Below, piece after piece: positions 8,749 through 17,667 of a stretch of 64,000 nucleotides of DNA. Under the pieces are notes generated by a model. It searched no databases, was not told the DNA's origin, and saw nothing but the letters and a program-made list of their open reading frames with translations. Source of the stretch: JAGVSR01 sp033765145. GTDB taxonomy: Bacteria > Pseudomonadota > Alphaproteobacteria > Rhizobiales > Hyphomicrobiaceae. Each line of letters starts with the position of its first letter. The stretch's first letter is position 1. Made by a program: the position numbers and the translations under genes. Location of the stretch: assembly GCA_033765145.1 (NCBI GenBank), contig JANRIH010000038.1, positions 205,513 through 269,512 of the forward strand, given 5' to 3'.

Positions 8749-11700
8749 TGCGCCTCGGCCGGTGCCTCATCACGCTGATCACGGTCCTCGCATCGGTCAC
8801 GGCCGCTGCAACGGGCGCCAACGCCCTCGACGCCATCGCGATCTCACCCGATCAGGACCGGATCGAAATCACCACGCTCGGCCAGCTCTACGAGGGTCGC
8901 GGCGACAGTCTTCAGGTCGAGACGGCCGCGAGCGCCGATGGCACGACGGGCCGCATGTCCGTTCGCGCGGCAACACCTGGTACCAATCCGAGTTGGCTCG
9001 TCTTCGCGCTGACCAATACCTCCGAAGTCGCCATCGAGCGGTGGCTGACGGCCGATCGCTACCACATCATCGGCTCGGGGATCGTCTGGCCCGATCTCGA
9101 CGCGCAGCGCATCGAGGCGGTGACACCGTCCATCGGCTTCGTGCCCGAACGCATGCCGTCCGATCGCGCAGACGTCTTCCGCATCACGCTGGAACCTGGC
9201 CAGACGATCACATACATCGCCGAGCTGTCGTCCGAGCGGCTGGCCCGCATCCATCTCTGGAAGCCGCTGGGCTATGAGCTGAAAGTCCGCGAGCGCCAGC
9301 TGTTCAACGGCATCATGATCGGGTTGACGAGCCTTCTCGCCATCTTCCTGACGTCGATCTTCGCCGCCAACCACAAGGTGATCTTCCCTGTCGCCGCACT
9401 CTTCGCGTGGTGTGTGCTCGGCTATCTCTGCGTCGACTTCGGCTTCTTCTACAAGCTCTTCCAGTTGAAGCCAGAGAATACCGCCGTGCACCGCGCCGCC
9501 ACCGAAGCGGCGATGGCCGCGAGCCTCGTCATCTTCCTTTATTTCTACCTCCGCATTCAGTTGTGGCACGGCCTTGCGCGCATGCTGTTCGGTGTCTGGA
9601 TCGTCGCCCAGCTTGCGCTCGTCGCGATTGCCGTCGTCGATCCCAGGCTGGCCTCGACCTTCGCGCGCCTGTCGTTCGCCGCGATCGTCGGCGGAGGCGG
9701 GGTCGTCACGCTGTTCCTGGCCCTTCGCGGCCAGGACCGTGCGTTCATGCTGATCCCGACGTGGACCTTGTTTGCCGTCTGGGTGTTCGGCGCGGCCGTC
9801 ACGCTGACCGGACAGTTGTCCGGCGACATGGTCGTCTCGGGTCTCGTGGCCGGCCTCGTGCTGATCGGCGTCCTGATCGGCTTCACGGTCACCCAGTTCG
9901 CTTTTCGCTCTCTCGACCCCATGTACGGCGCCACGCCTTCAGAACTGCAGCTTCGATCGGCGGCGGTGGAAGCGGCGGGCGCCGCCGTCTGGGAATGGAG
10001 CGCACGCCGCGACGAGATCCGAGTCAGCCCCATCCTCGAAGCAGCGCTCGGTCTCAATCTCGGCGAACTCAACACCAAGGTCGAGGACTTCTGCCGCCAC
10101 ATGCATCAGGCGGACCGCGAACGCTTCCGGCTCTCGCTCGTTTCAGCTCAGGAGCGCGGCACCGGCAGCCTTCAGACCGAATTCCGAATGCGCCATGCCG
10201 ACAACAGCTACCGCTGGTTCTCGCTCGAAGCGGCACCCGTCCCGAGTTCCGACGGCCGCACGGTCAAGTGCGTTGGCCTGCTGCGCGACGTGACAGATCA
10301 GAAGCGGGCCCATGAGCGTCTCGTATCCGACGCCGTCAACTGCCGCCTCACAGGCATTCCCAATCGTGAAATTCTGCTCGACCGCCTGCAGATCGCGATC
10401 CGCCGGGCGGAGACGGAAGGCAGTGTCCGCCCGACGATCCTGTTCATCGACCTCGACAAGTTCAAATCGGTCAACAACAACTTCGGTGTCGTCGTCGGTG
10501 ACAGTCTGCTCTTGACGGTCGCGCGCCGCCTGCAACGGCACCTGGAACCGGCTGACACGATCGCCCGCGTCGGCGGCGACCAGTTCGCCATCCTGCTGTT
10601 GAAGGAACAAACGGCCGTGGAACTCGCCGCGTTCGCCGAGCGCGTCCGCCGGTCTCTTCGATCTCCGATCAAGATAGCCGGACAGGACATCGTTCTGACC
10701 GGATCGCTCGGCATCGCGATCTGGGACGGACACCGTTCGGAGGAGATCGACCTCCTGCGCGAGGCCGAAATCGCCATGTACCGCGCCAAGCGGTCAGGCA
10801 CCGATCAGATCGAGATCTTCCGCGCGGAAATGCGCGCCGAGCCCGATGAGAGATCGATCGCGGAAGCGGAAATCCGCAAGGCCATCGAACGCAATCAGCT
10901 CAAGTATCTCTTCCAGCCGATCGTCTATCTCCCAACCGAGGAGATCGCCGGCTTCGAGGTCTCTATGCGCTGGGACCATCCGAAACACGGTCCGCTCGAT
11001 CCGATCCGCGTCCTCGAGCGGACCGGCAATGCGGATCTGATGCGACGCGTATTCGGCCAGGCCATCGCGCACGCGGTAAAGGAATGCGAGCAGTGGCAGA
11101 AGGAGTTGCCACGTACCGACCGGCCGCTGTTCGCCTCGATGACCCTTCCAACCGAGAAGATGCTGGAGCCTGAGCTGGCGCAGCACGTCCGTCAGGCTCT
11201 CGGCGCCAATGGCCTGCCGAAAGGAACGCTGAAGCTCGCGATCGCCGAATCGCTGGTCATGGACAACCCCGAGCGCGCGACCGAGGTCCTCGAATGGTTC
11301 CGCGGGGCCGGCGCAGAACTCGTGCTCGACAATTTCGGAGGCGGCTTCTCGTCGCTGCCCTATCTCGGGCGCCTGCCGTTCGAGACGTTCCGCATCGATC
11401 GCGCCCTGATGGCCGCGGAAAGCGGGCGTGACGGATCGAGCACGTCGGTGGTGAAAGCGATGGTGGCCCTCTGCCACGAACTCGATCGTAAGGTCGAATT
11501 CGATGGCGTCGAGACCGACGAGGAGATCAGCTTCCTGCGCTCGATCGAATGCGAATACGCGACCGGCCTCTACTACGGCGAACCGATTTCGGAGCGCGAT
11601 GTCGTGCAGCTCCTGAAGCTCGTGCGCAAATCCGAGCGCCGGATGCAGCCCCGCGGGTTGTTCCGCATCGGCCAGAAGACGAAAAAGCCGAAGCCCGACG

Positions 11701-12485
11701 ACGCCAGTGCCGTGGCGCCGGTCGCCGCGGCAAGTCCGTCGGACAGGGGCGCCGAAGGTGCCCCGATCCCTGCGAACATTCCGCCTCCGGTTCCACCGTT
11801 GCAGGCTCCCGGTGTCTGGGCGGAGAGTCAGCAGCCGGCCGGCGCTCCGACGCCACCGCCGATGCCCCTCCCGCCCTTGAACGGCGCCGAACCCATCGTG
11901 TTGACGCCACAGGCCCCGCGCGGCCCGCTCCCGCTCAACGATCCGCCTTCGCCACCACGTCAACAGCCGCCGCAACCGCAGCCGCACCGCGTGTTTCCGA
12001 GCCCGGCCGCGGACGGGACGGCGTGGTCGTCCGGCATGCCGGAGCCGCCACCTTCTGGCATCACGCTCCCGCGCATGGATCCATTCCCTGGTCCCCTGCA
12101 GCCGGCAGCTATGATGCCGATGCCGCCGCACAATCCACCGATTCTGTCCTCGGACCCCACAGCTCTGGATGCAGCGAGACCGCTTGCGGCTCTGCAACCG
12201 TCGCCATTCCCGCCGGGCGTCCCGCCGCCTCACGATCCGCGCGCCTACAACGGTCCGCCGCCGATGCCGAACGGCGCTCCGCATCACGCGCCGGGCCCGA
12301 TGCAACATGGGCCCAACGGTGCGGCACCAAACGGACAGCCGCCGCCGACGCCCTCGGGCGACGGACTGATGCGTCCGCCGCGCCCGATCCCACGCCCGCG
12401 CCCCACGAACCTTTCTCCGCAAATCCTGGCCAGTCTCGATCGCTTGGCGGGCAAGCCACGCTCGGCCGGAGGCAGCGGCGCCTAA
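8748..12485 (+). CDS. Membrane PAS-GGDEF-EAL protein with degenerate motifs and Pro-rich tail
   Basis: A 1245-residue c-di-GMP-type signalling protein. In order: signal peptide (about 1-26); periplasmic beta-rich domain of 7TMR-DISM type (about 27-180); seven-helix membrane region (about 185-400); PAS-like domain (about 415-530); GGDEF domain (about 540-705); EAL domain (about 720-960); and a tail rich in Pro, Ala and Gly (about 985-1245). The signature GGDEF is GGDQF (609-613), so the catalytic Glu is lost. The EAL motif reads EVS (E737-S739), and the usual metal-binding DD pair is D861-N862. Both catalytic domains therefore look inactive, which suggests a receptor or scaffold role. It starts at the TGATG overlap with the GNAT gene. 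The domain calls are firm; the loss of activity is inference. Confidence 0.9.
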   Translation: MRLGRCLITLITVLASVTAAATGANALDAIAISPDQDRIEITTLGQLYEGRGDSLQVETAASADGTTGRMSVRAATPGTNPSWLVFALTNTSEVAIERWLTADRYHIIGSGIVWPDLDAQRIEAVTPSIGFVPERMPSDRADVFRITLEPGQTITYIAELSSERLARIHLWKPLGYELKVRERQLFNGIMIGLTSLLAIFLTSIFAANHKVIFPVAALFAWCVLGYLCVDFGFFYKLFQLKPENTAVHRAATEAAMAASLVIFLYFYLRIQLWHGLARMLFGVWIVAQLALVAIAVVDPRLASTFARLSFAAIVGGGGVVTLFLALRGQDRAFMLIPTWTLFAVWVFGAAVTLTGQLSGDMVVSGLVAGLVLIGVLIGFTVTQFAFRSLDPMYGATPSELQLRSAAVEAAGAAVWEWSARRDEIRVSPILEAALGLNLGELNTKVEDFCRHMHQADRERFRLSLVSAQERGTGSLQTEFRMRHADNSYRWFSLEAAPVPSSDGRTVKCVGLLRDVTDQKRAHERLVSDAVNCRLTGIPNREILLDRLQIAIRRAETEGSVRPTILFIDLDKFKSVNNNFGVVVGDSLLLTVARRLQRHLEPADTIARVGGDQFAILLLKEQTAVELAAFAERVRRSLRSPIKIAGQDIVLTGSLGIAIWDGHRSEEIDLLREAEIAMYRAKRSGTDQIEIFRAEMRAEPDERSIAEAEIRKAIERNQLKYLFQPIVYLPTEEIAGFEVSMRWDHPKHGPLDPIRVLERTGNADLMRRVFGQAIAHAVKECEQWQKELPRTDRPLFASMTLPTEKMLEPELAQHVRQALGANGLPKGTLKLAIAESLVMDNPERATEVLEWFRGAGAELVLDNFGGGFSSLPYLGRLPFETFRIDRALMAAESGRDGSSTSVVKAMVALCHELDRKVEFDGVETDEEISFLRSIECEYATGLYYGEPISERDVVQLLKLVRKSERRMQPRGLFRIGQKTKKPKPDDASAVAPVAAASPSDRGAEGAPIPANIPPPVPPLQAPGVWAESQQPAGAPTPPPMPLPPLNGAEPIVLTPQAPRGPLPLNDPPSPPRQQPPQPQPHRVFPSPAADGTAWSSGMPEPPPSGITLPRMDPFPGPLQPAAMMPMPPHNPPILSSDPTALDAARPLAALQPSPFPPGVPPPHDPRAYNGPPPMPNGAPHHAPGPMQHGPNGAAPNGQPPPTPSGDGLMRPPRPIPRPRPTNLSPQILASLDRLAGKPRSAGGSGA

Positions 12486-12502
12486 GGTTCAGTAATCGAG
12501 CC

Positions 12503-13123
12503 TCAGCAATGCCCGGCGTCGCTCACGAGGAACGAGGGATTGACGCCGATGGCACTCAGCGCCCGCTCGTACTTCGCGTCGAGGTCCGGCTCGAAAATGA
12601 TGTCCGAATGGGCCGGGCAATTGAGCCAGCCGTTGGCCTGAATCTCGCTTTCGAGCTGGCCCGGCGACCAGCCGGCATAACCGAGCGCCAGGATGGATTT
12701 CCTGGGTCCGCGCCCCTGCGCGATCGCTTTCAGAATGTCGATCGTCGCCGTCAGGCTGATACCGCCGGCGATCGCCAGCGTCGAGTCCCGCGTGTGGTAG
12801 TCGTCGGTATGCAGGACAAAGCCGCGCCCCGTCTCGACCGGACCGCCGAAATGCACCTGTCGGTCGAGTATATCGTTGGCGACGCCGTCATCGGAAGCGC
12901 GCGGCGCGATACCAAGCCTGTCAAGTAGATCCGGGAACGAAATTTGCTGTGCTCGGTGATTGATGATCAAGCCCATCGCGCCCTCGTCCGAGTGCGCGCA
13001 CATGTAGATCACAGACCGGGCAAACCGCTTATCGGTCATCACCGGCATAGCAACCAGGAGCTGACCTTCGAGCGTGCCGTTCTTGGAACCCTTCCGCTTG
13101 GTTCTCGGCGACATCATATCCAT
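12503..13123 (-). CDS. YqgE/AlgH family protein (DUF179)
   Basis: 206-residue member of the UPF0301/AlgH family. The hallmark stretches are LEGQLLVAMPVMTDKRFARSVIYMCAHSDEGAMGLIINH, VHFGGPVETGRGFVLHT, and ALGYAGWSPGQLESEIQANGWL. The function is not established; structures show a small alpha/beta fold and proposed regulatory roles. It is convergent with the large GGDEF/EAL gene (17 bp between stops) and divergent from the DsbD-N-like gene. The N-terminus (first about 17 residues, basic) precedes the conserved domain. Confidence 0.92.
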   Translation of the reverse strand: MDMMSPRTKRKGSKNGTLEGQLLVAMPVMTDKRFARSVIYMCAHSDEGAMGLIINHRAQQISFPDLLDRLGIAPRASDDGVANDILDRQVHFGGPVETGRGFVLHTDDYHTRDSTLAIAGGISLTATIDILKAIAQGRGPRKSILALGYAGWSPGQLESEIQANGWLNCPAHSDIIFEPDLDAKYERALSAIGVNPSFLVSDAGHC

Positions 13124-13207
13124 AATGTAAGGCCGCTATGGCCGTTCTGTGAAGACGGGTTCTGAGTTGAACGGCCGACGCCGATCGGGCGACTTTGCGA
13201 TGTAGAG

Positions 13208-13227
13208 CGGTCCGGCATGGCGGACCG
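13208..13227. promoter_or_regulatory. Inverted repeat in the yqgE / DsbD-N divergent region
   Basis: CGGTCCG and CGGACCG flank a 6-nt centre, about 30 nt upstream of the DsbD-N-like start and 85 nt upstream of yqgE. It could be an operator or a 5'-leader hairpin. No known consensus is matched. Confidence 0.25.
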
Positions 13228-13259
13228 GAACCAGACGATGGCCGCCGAGAGGGCGAGGG

Positions 13260-14108
13260 ATGAGGACGTCGAACGTCGCGTTTGCCATATATGGGCTCTT
13301 TCTATTGGCCCTGACGCCCGCCGGCGCGGCGGCCCTCGAAAGTGCCTGGCTCGAGGGGCATGAAAATCGTGTCCGCTTGTCCGCGGCCGGACTATCGACG
13401 GCCGACGGCATCCGGCCGTTCGCGTTCATCGAAATCGAAATGTCGCCCGGCTGGAAGACCTACTGGCGCAATCCCGGTGATGCTGGCGGCATTCCTCCGG
13501 TGTTCGATCTCTCGCGATCAGTGAACGTCGCCAAGGCCGAAGTGCTGATGCCCGTGCCGAAGGTGCTGTCGGACCGCGCGGGCGACGTCATCGGCTACAA
13601 GGAGCACGTGATCATCCCGATCGGCCTCGAGCCGGCCGACCCTGCGAAGGCGATGGTTCTCGACCTCGTGGCAAGCATCGGGATCTGCGAAAAGCTCTGC
13701 GTGCCGGTGGAAGCCGCGCTGCAACTCGACATCCCGGCCGGGGTCCTGCCCGAACCGACGCCCGATCTCGCGGCCGCCGTCGAGGCCGTGCCCCGTCCCC
13801 TGGACAACGTGAAAGCAGGCGACCCGCAGGACGCGCAGACGCGTGTCACCGGCGAGGCCGGCGCACCGGCGCTCGAGATCACCGCCCGTTTCCCGGGCGA
13901 CGCCAAAGCGGCCGCCGTGTTTCTCGATGCGCCGGGCGGCCTCTACCTGCCGTTGCCGAAAGCGTCGGGCACCGACGGCGACGGGCGTCTGCGCTTCGTC
14001 GCGGATTTATCCCGCGACGTCGATCTGCCGGCGATCAAAGCCCAGCCCATCACGGTAACGCTGAAGGGCGAGACGGGACACTCGACCTATTCTTTCAAGA
14101 TCGACTGA
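13260..14108 (+). CDS. Secreted DsbD N-terminal-domain-like protein
   Basis: 282 residues with a cleavable signal peptide (about 1-22, cleaved after GAAA). The mature part resembles the periplasmic alpha-type domain of DsbD/ScsB: MSPGWKTYWRNPGDAGGIPPVFDLSRSVNV is diagnostic, as is KEHVIIPIGLEP followed by the Cys pair ICEKLCVPVEA (Cys four residues apart), the probable redox-active pair. There is no membrane transporter domain, so electrons must come from another protein. A link to the peroxiredoxin immediately downstream, or to the DsbA proteins at 33.6 kb, is inferred from context only. Confidence 0.82.
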   Translation: MRTSNVAFAIYGLFLLALTPAGAAALESAWLEGHENRVRLSAAGLSTADGIRPFAFIEIEMSPGWKTYWRNPGDAGGIPPVFDLSRSVNVAKAEVLMPVPKVLSDRAGDVIGYKEHVIIPIGLEPADPAKAMVLDLVASIGICEKLCVPVEAALQLDIPAGVLPEPTPDLAAAVEAVPRPLDNVKAGDPQDAQTRVTGEAGAPALEITARFPGDAKAAAVFLDAPGGLYLPLPKASGTDGDGRLRFVADLSRDVDLPAIKAQPITVTLKGETGHSTYSFKID

Positions 14109-14185
14109 GGGCACAAGCCCGTATAGAAGCCGGTTTGGGGCCCTCGATCGGGCGCAACGAGACCTTACGAAATCAGGAGAGAATA

Positions 14186-14689
14186 ATGACGATCAAAGTC
14201 GGGGATCGCCTGCCCGAGGCGAAGTTTATGACCCTCGGCGCGGACGGGCCGAAACCTGTGACGGGTGCCGAACTCTTCTCCGGAAAGAAGGTCGCACTCT
14301 TCGCCGTGCCGGGTGCGTTCACCCCCACATGCCATCTCCAGCACATGCCGGGCTTCGTGGCGCGCCTCGATCATTTGAAAGCCAAGGGCGTTGAAACGGT
14401 CGCGTGCACCGCCGTTAACGACGTCTTCGTCATGAAGGCGTGGGGCGAGGCGACGGGCGCGGACGGCAAGGTCGTCATGTTGACCGATGACGGCGCGGCA
14501 TTCGCGAAGGCGATCGGTCTCGAAATCGATCTGACAGGCGCCGGCATCGGTCTCGGCGTGCGGTCGAAGCGCTACGCCATGCTGATCGAAGACGGCGTCG
14601 TCAAGGTGCTGAACATCGACGAAAGCCCGCCGGCGCATGACAAATCGAGCGCCGAAACGCTCTGCACGATGATCGAGAACGTGATTTGA
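14186..14689 (+). CDS. Peroxiredoxin, Prx5/AhpE-type (1-Cys or atypical 2-Cys)
   Basis: A 167-residue thiol peroxidase of the Prx5 type, which reduces H2O2 and alkyl hydroperoxides. The catalytic motif is FAVPGAFTPTCHLQHMPGF, with the peroxidatic Cys at about residue 51. Other family marks are TIKVGDRLPEAKF at the N-terminus, ACTAVNDVFVMKAWG and a TGAGIGLGVRSKRYAMLIEDG stretch. ATG 14186 follows a good CAGGAGAG ribosome site. A terminator-like hairpin follows the gene. Confidence 0.93.
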   Translation: MTIKVGDRLPEAKFMTLGADGPKPVTGAELFSGKKVALFAVPGAFTPTCHLQHMPGFVARLDHLKAKGVETVACTAVNDVFVMKAWGEATGADGKVVMLTDDGAAFAKAIGLEIDLTGAGIGLGVRSKRYAMLIEDGVVKVLNIDESPPAHDKSSAETLCTMIENVI

Positions 14690-14701
14690 GATCGGGATTT
14701 G

Positions 14702-14736
14702 ATGGGACCGGAGCGGCATCGCCCCAGTCCCATTTC
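14702..14736. terminator. Bidirectional terminator between peroxiredoxin and tadG
   Basis: ATGGGAC (14702-14708) pairs with GTCCCAT (14727-14733), then TTT, in the gap between two convergent genes. The stem is moderate. Confidence 0.5.
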
Positions 14737-14740
14737 GCCG

Positions 14741-16384
14741 TTAGCCCGCGAGTTGGCTCGCCCCGCCGCAGCGCACGCCGTTGACCCGCACGTCGACCTC
14801 GCCGAGGTGAGCGCCGACCGTGCTGAGGATCGAATAGACGACGGCATCGAGCGGCGCGGCTACCGGCTCCAACACGCTCGCGACAGCGCTTGTGAGAGTT
14901 GAGCGGACCGGCAGACTGAGGCCGAGCGCCACGACATCGACGTCGAGATCTCGAAGCAAGCTCGAAACGGCCGACTTTATGAAGGAACTCGTTTCGGCGC
15001 GGTGCACCGTCCCGTTCTCGATGTCATCCGGCGTGAAGACGAGTTCCTCGGCATGATCGTTCTCGATCCCGACATGCGCCGAGCCGATCACTCGCGCGAG
15101 CGGCGTTTGGACGAGCACCGCCTTCTGCACGCGCAGCTCGCTCGTGAAGTCGTCGAAATCGCTCTGCGTCTCGCCGATCCAGGCATGCGCCACGCCAGGT
15201 GTTGCGGCAATCGTCACCGTCCCCTCGTTTCCGACACATGTGACGTCCGTCAGCGTCGCGGTCGCCGTCGCCATGGAGACGTAGATTGGCAGCCGGACAC
15301 GCGCGCCGGCGAGTGCGCCCGTGCCGAGCACGTCGGCCGTGAGCTTCATGCGCATCTGCGCCGTTCTAACTGTGGCGTTGACGCTGCCGACGGTCGCCCA
15401 TCCCGAACTGGCCGGCGGTTCGCCGATCGCGATGTCGAGCTTGAGCCCGGCAAGACCCGGAACATGGATCCCGAGATCGATGGCCAGTTGCCGCTCGCCG
15501 TTTGCAGCGACCGCCGACGCGGTGACGAGGCCGAGTGCATCGAGCGTCACGTCCAAGCCTGGAGGCGGCTGCCCGATGCTGGCTTTCGCGAGCGGACCGA
15601 GATCGATCACCTTCGACAGGTCCACGGTGGTCGACGAACTGGCGGTCGAGCTGCGAAGGAGCCGCATGGCCGCAGCCGCCGTGGCCTGGTCCGACGCCTC
15701 CGCGACGTCCGCCGCGGCCGTCAGCACGTCCCCGGCGGAAACGTCGGACGTCAGAACCTGATCGTAGGTGCCGGCTGTGACGTCCGTCTGGACGGCCAGC
15801 GCATCCATGAACGACAAGAGCGATAGATCGGCGTCCGCGAGTGCCTCATAGTCCATGAGCTCGAGTTCGACATTTCCGCCGAGCAGCCCGCCGAGGATCT
15901 TGTTGGTGAGGCCGCCGCGGATTGCGGCGAGGCGCGTGCCGGCCGTGAACGCAGCCGTGGCGACATTCGTTCCGAGCCCCGTGACGCCGACATCTACATC
16001 CTGGCTCGTAAAGAGCTTCGCGAAATAGAGCTGACCGGGGCGAACGATCGTCACCCGAGCGGCATTGGCCGGCTCGGCGCCGACTTGGAACCGCTGTTCG
16101 ACCGGCAGGCCCGGATCAGGGGTATATAGACCCGTCTCGACCTTGAAGGACTTGAAGTCCTTGAGGCCATTCGCTTCGAGCGTTGCGCGCGCGGCGGTCT
16201 CGGCCCGGTTGACATCGGCCGCGGCAGCCATGGCCGCCAGATCCACCGCGCCCTGTGCCTGCCGTCTCTCGAGATAGAGGCTACCGATATCGACGGCGAG
16301 TGCCGCGACCGCCATCATGCTGGCAATGGCAGTCGCTGAAATGATGGCGATCGTGCCGCTGCGATCAGTGCTGAAAGCCTTCAT
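14741..16384 (-). CDS. TadG-like protein with Flp-pilus TadE/G N-terminal domain
   Basis: About 547 residues from the ATG at 16384 (MKAFSTDRSGTIA); an upstream in-frame start would add 7 residues. The N-terminus is the TadG_N pattern: RSGTIAIISATAIASMMAVAALAVDIGSLYLERRQAQGAVDLAAMAAA, a membrane anchor followed by the pseudopilin-like helix. The rest is a long, secreted, beta-rich Ala/Val/Thr/Asp region without an evident von Willebrand A motif. It follows the tadE-like gene by 42 bp on the same strand. No tadA/B/C or flp gene is nearby, so the pair may serve an envelope role or use a tad locus elsewhere. Confidence 0.82.
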   Translation of the reverse strand: MKAFSTDRSGTIAIISATAIASMMAVAALAVDIGSLYLERRQAQGAVDLAAMAAAADVNRAETAARATLEANGLKDFKSFKVETGLYTPDPGLPVEQRFQVGAEPANAARVTIVRPGQLYFAKLFTSQDVDVGVTGLGTNVATAAFTAGTRLAAIRGGLTNKILGGLLGGNVELELMDYEALADADLSLLSFMDALAVQTDVTAGTYDQVLTSDVSAGDVLTAAADVAEASDQATAAAAMRLLRSSTASSSTTVDLSKVIDLGPLAKASIGQPPPGLDVTLDALGLVTASAVAANGERQLAIDLGIHVPGLAGLKLDIAIGEPPASSGWATVGSVNATVRTAQMRMKLTADVLGTGALAGARVRLPIYVSMATATATLTDVTCVGNEGTVTIAATPGVAHAWIGETQSDFDDFTSELRVQKAVLVQTPLARVIGSAHVGIENDHAEELVFTPDDIENGTVHRAETSSFIKSAVSSLLRDLDVDVVALGLSLPVRSTLTSAVASVLEPVAAPLDAVVYSILSTVGAHLGEVDVRVNGVRCGGASQLAG

Positions 16385-16426
16385 GGATCTGAAACTCCCG
16401 CCCAAAGAGAATTCGAGATTGATGGA

Positions 16427-16864
16427 TTAAAAGCCGCTCGACTTTATCGAGGCGGTTCGCACGATGGTCTTTTCCGGGAGCGGCACGAGGCCCTCGAGCA
16501 TCCAGATCGGCAGGTCGTCCGTCGAATAGCGGACAGAGACCTGGAACTGGCTCGGATCGTCGGGCGAAGCAGCCGCGTCGATGCTGATGCGGGTGGGATC
16601 GACGAAGGCGTAGTTGCTCGCGTGCTTCTCGATGTGCGATTGCGCGAGCGTCTTCCGCTCTTCGGCCGACAAACCGGCGACCGAAACACGGGCGGCATCG
16701 GCGGCCAATTGCGCGACGCCGTGGCTCGCGCCGATATACATGCCATAGGCGAGCATGCCGCCGAGCAGGAGCATGAAGACCGGAAGGATGAGTGCAAACT
16801 CCAGCGCCGGAGCACCGCTTACGTCATAATAGAATTTTTTTCCAGCTACTTTCGGGGTATTCAT
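16427..16864 (-). CDS. TadE-like pseudopilin family protein
   Basis: 145 residues with the TadE signature: SGAPALEFALILPVFMLLLGGMLAYGMYIG (membrane anchor with Glu at position 5 of the hydrophobic block, about residues 17-46), then SHGVAQLAADAARVSVAGLSAEERKTLA and a short beta-rich periplasmic domain. In Tad systems such minor pseudopilins are processed by the prepilin peptidase. It is the first gene of a two-gene unit with the tadG-like gene, and has a long AT-richer upstream region. Confidence 0.85.
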   Translation of the reverse strand: MNTPKVAGKKFYYDVSGAPALEFALILPVFMLLLGGMLAYGMYIGASHGVAQLAADAARVSVAGLSAEERKTLAQSHIEKHASNYAFVDPTRISIDAAASPDDPSQFQVSVRYSTDDLPIWMLEGLVPLPEKTIVRTASIKSSGF

Positions 16865-17181
16865 GACATCGATCCTTACCGAAAATTGAATTGGGCCCCC
16901 AATTTTGCGGGGTGCACGTCCAGATTGCAGTCCAATTCGTTATCAAATTGAGTATTTGGCCGTGAAATATGGCCTGAACCCGCCCTGTACGGTAAACAAA
17001 GACTTAACGACCGCCGATTGCGGCAACATCTAGATGATTGAGGAAAAAGCGCTTTGCAGGAAAAGAACAGGCGGCCAGAAAACTTGACATTTGCCCGATC
17101 TTTGAGGTTTTGAAAAAAAATGCCTCGAGATTGCGTATCGATGCGAATGTCTTGTGAAATTGTTCTAATCGGTCTTTCGGC
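16865..17181. other. Non-coding gap upstream of tadE, 317 bp, AT-richer than surroundings
   Basis: No convincing ORF. It contains a palindrome at 16889-16904, a TTAA-N7-TTTA sequence on the minus strand (16993-17007) resembling a CtrA box with one mismatch, and an A8 tract at about 17113-17120 (T8 when read downstream of rnhA). It probably holds the tadE promoter and the end of the rnhA transcript. Confidence 0.5.
16889..16904 (-). promoter_or_regulatory. Palindrome AATTGGG-GG-CCCAATT upstream of tadE
   Basis: A perfect 7-bp inverted repeat with a 2-bp centre, 25 bp before the tadE start. Position and symmetry suggest an operator. The binding factor is unknown. Confidence 0.4.
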
Positions 17182-17667
17182 TCATGAAACTTTGAAAGGG
17201 GCCATCGCACCCCTCGCCAAGGCATCGGCCCGTTCATTTTCCGGATGGCCCGCGTGGCCTTTGACCCAGTGCCAGGAGATCGTGTGCCGCTCGGCGGCAG
17301 CTTCGAGCGCCTGCCAAAGCTCGGCGTTCTTGACCGGCTTCTTGTCTGCCGTCCGCCAACCGTTCCGCTTCCAGCCGTGAATCCAGCCGGTGATGCCATT
17401 TTTGACGTACACGCTATCGGTGTAGATCGCGACCGACTGCGATCCCTTGATGGCCGTTAACGCCTCGATGACGGCGCGCAGTTCCATGCGGTTGTTGGTC
17501 GTCTCCGCCTCTCCGCCCGAAAGCTCCTTTTCATGCTCTCCCCATCTGAGGATGGCACCCCACCCGCCGGGGCCCGGGTTTCCCGAGCAGGCGCCGTCCG
17601 TATAAACCTCGATGATCTTGGGCTTGGTGCCGCTCATGTTCGGGCCGCTCGCCTTGGTCTGGCTCAT
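17182..17667 (-). CDS. rnhA: Ribonuclease HI
   Basis: Cleaves the RNA strand of RNA:DNA hybrids. 161 residues with the full catalytic set: YTDGACSGNPGPGGWGAIL (Asp24), the Glu in TTNNRMELRAVIEAL, the Asp in VAIYTDSVYV and a C-terminal Asp in NERADALARG. The basic handle region GWKRNGWRTADKKPVKN is present. Its start overlaps the thrB stop by 4 bp (ATGA), so it is coupled to thrB. A start at the internal MSGTKPK is possible. The ispH-thrB-rnhA order is common in Rhizobiales. Confidence 0.96.
   Translation of the reverse strand: MSQTKASGPNMSGTKPKIIEVYTDGACSGNPGPGGWGAILRWGEHEKELSGGEAETTNNRMELRAVIEALTAIKGSQSVAIYTDSVYVKNGITGWIHGWKRNGWRTADKKPVKNAELWQALEAAAERHTISWHWVKGHAGHPENERADALARGAMAPFKVS

Noticed and set aside
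16993..17007. CtrA box upstream of tadE (TTAA-N7-TTTA)
   Set aside because: One mismatch in an AT-rich region is not distinctive; kept only as a note in the gap entry.
17084..17120. Plus-strand promoter (TTGACA) near the A8 tract
   Set aside because: No suitable -10 element and no gene downstream on that strand.
17120..17380. Small plus-strand ORF starting in the AT-rich gap before rnhA
   Set aside because: Most of it is antisense to rnhA and has no coding features.
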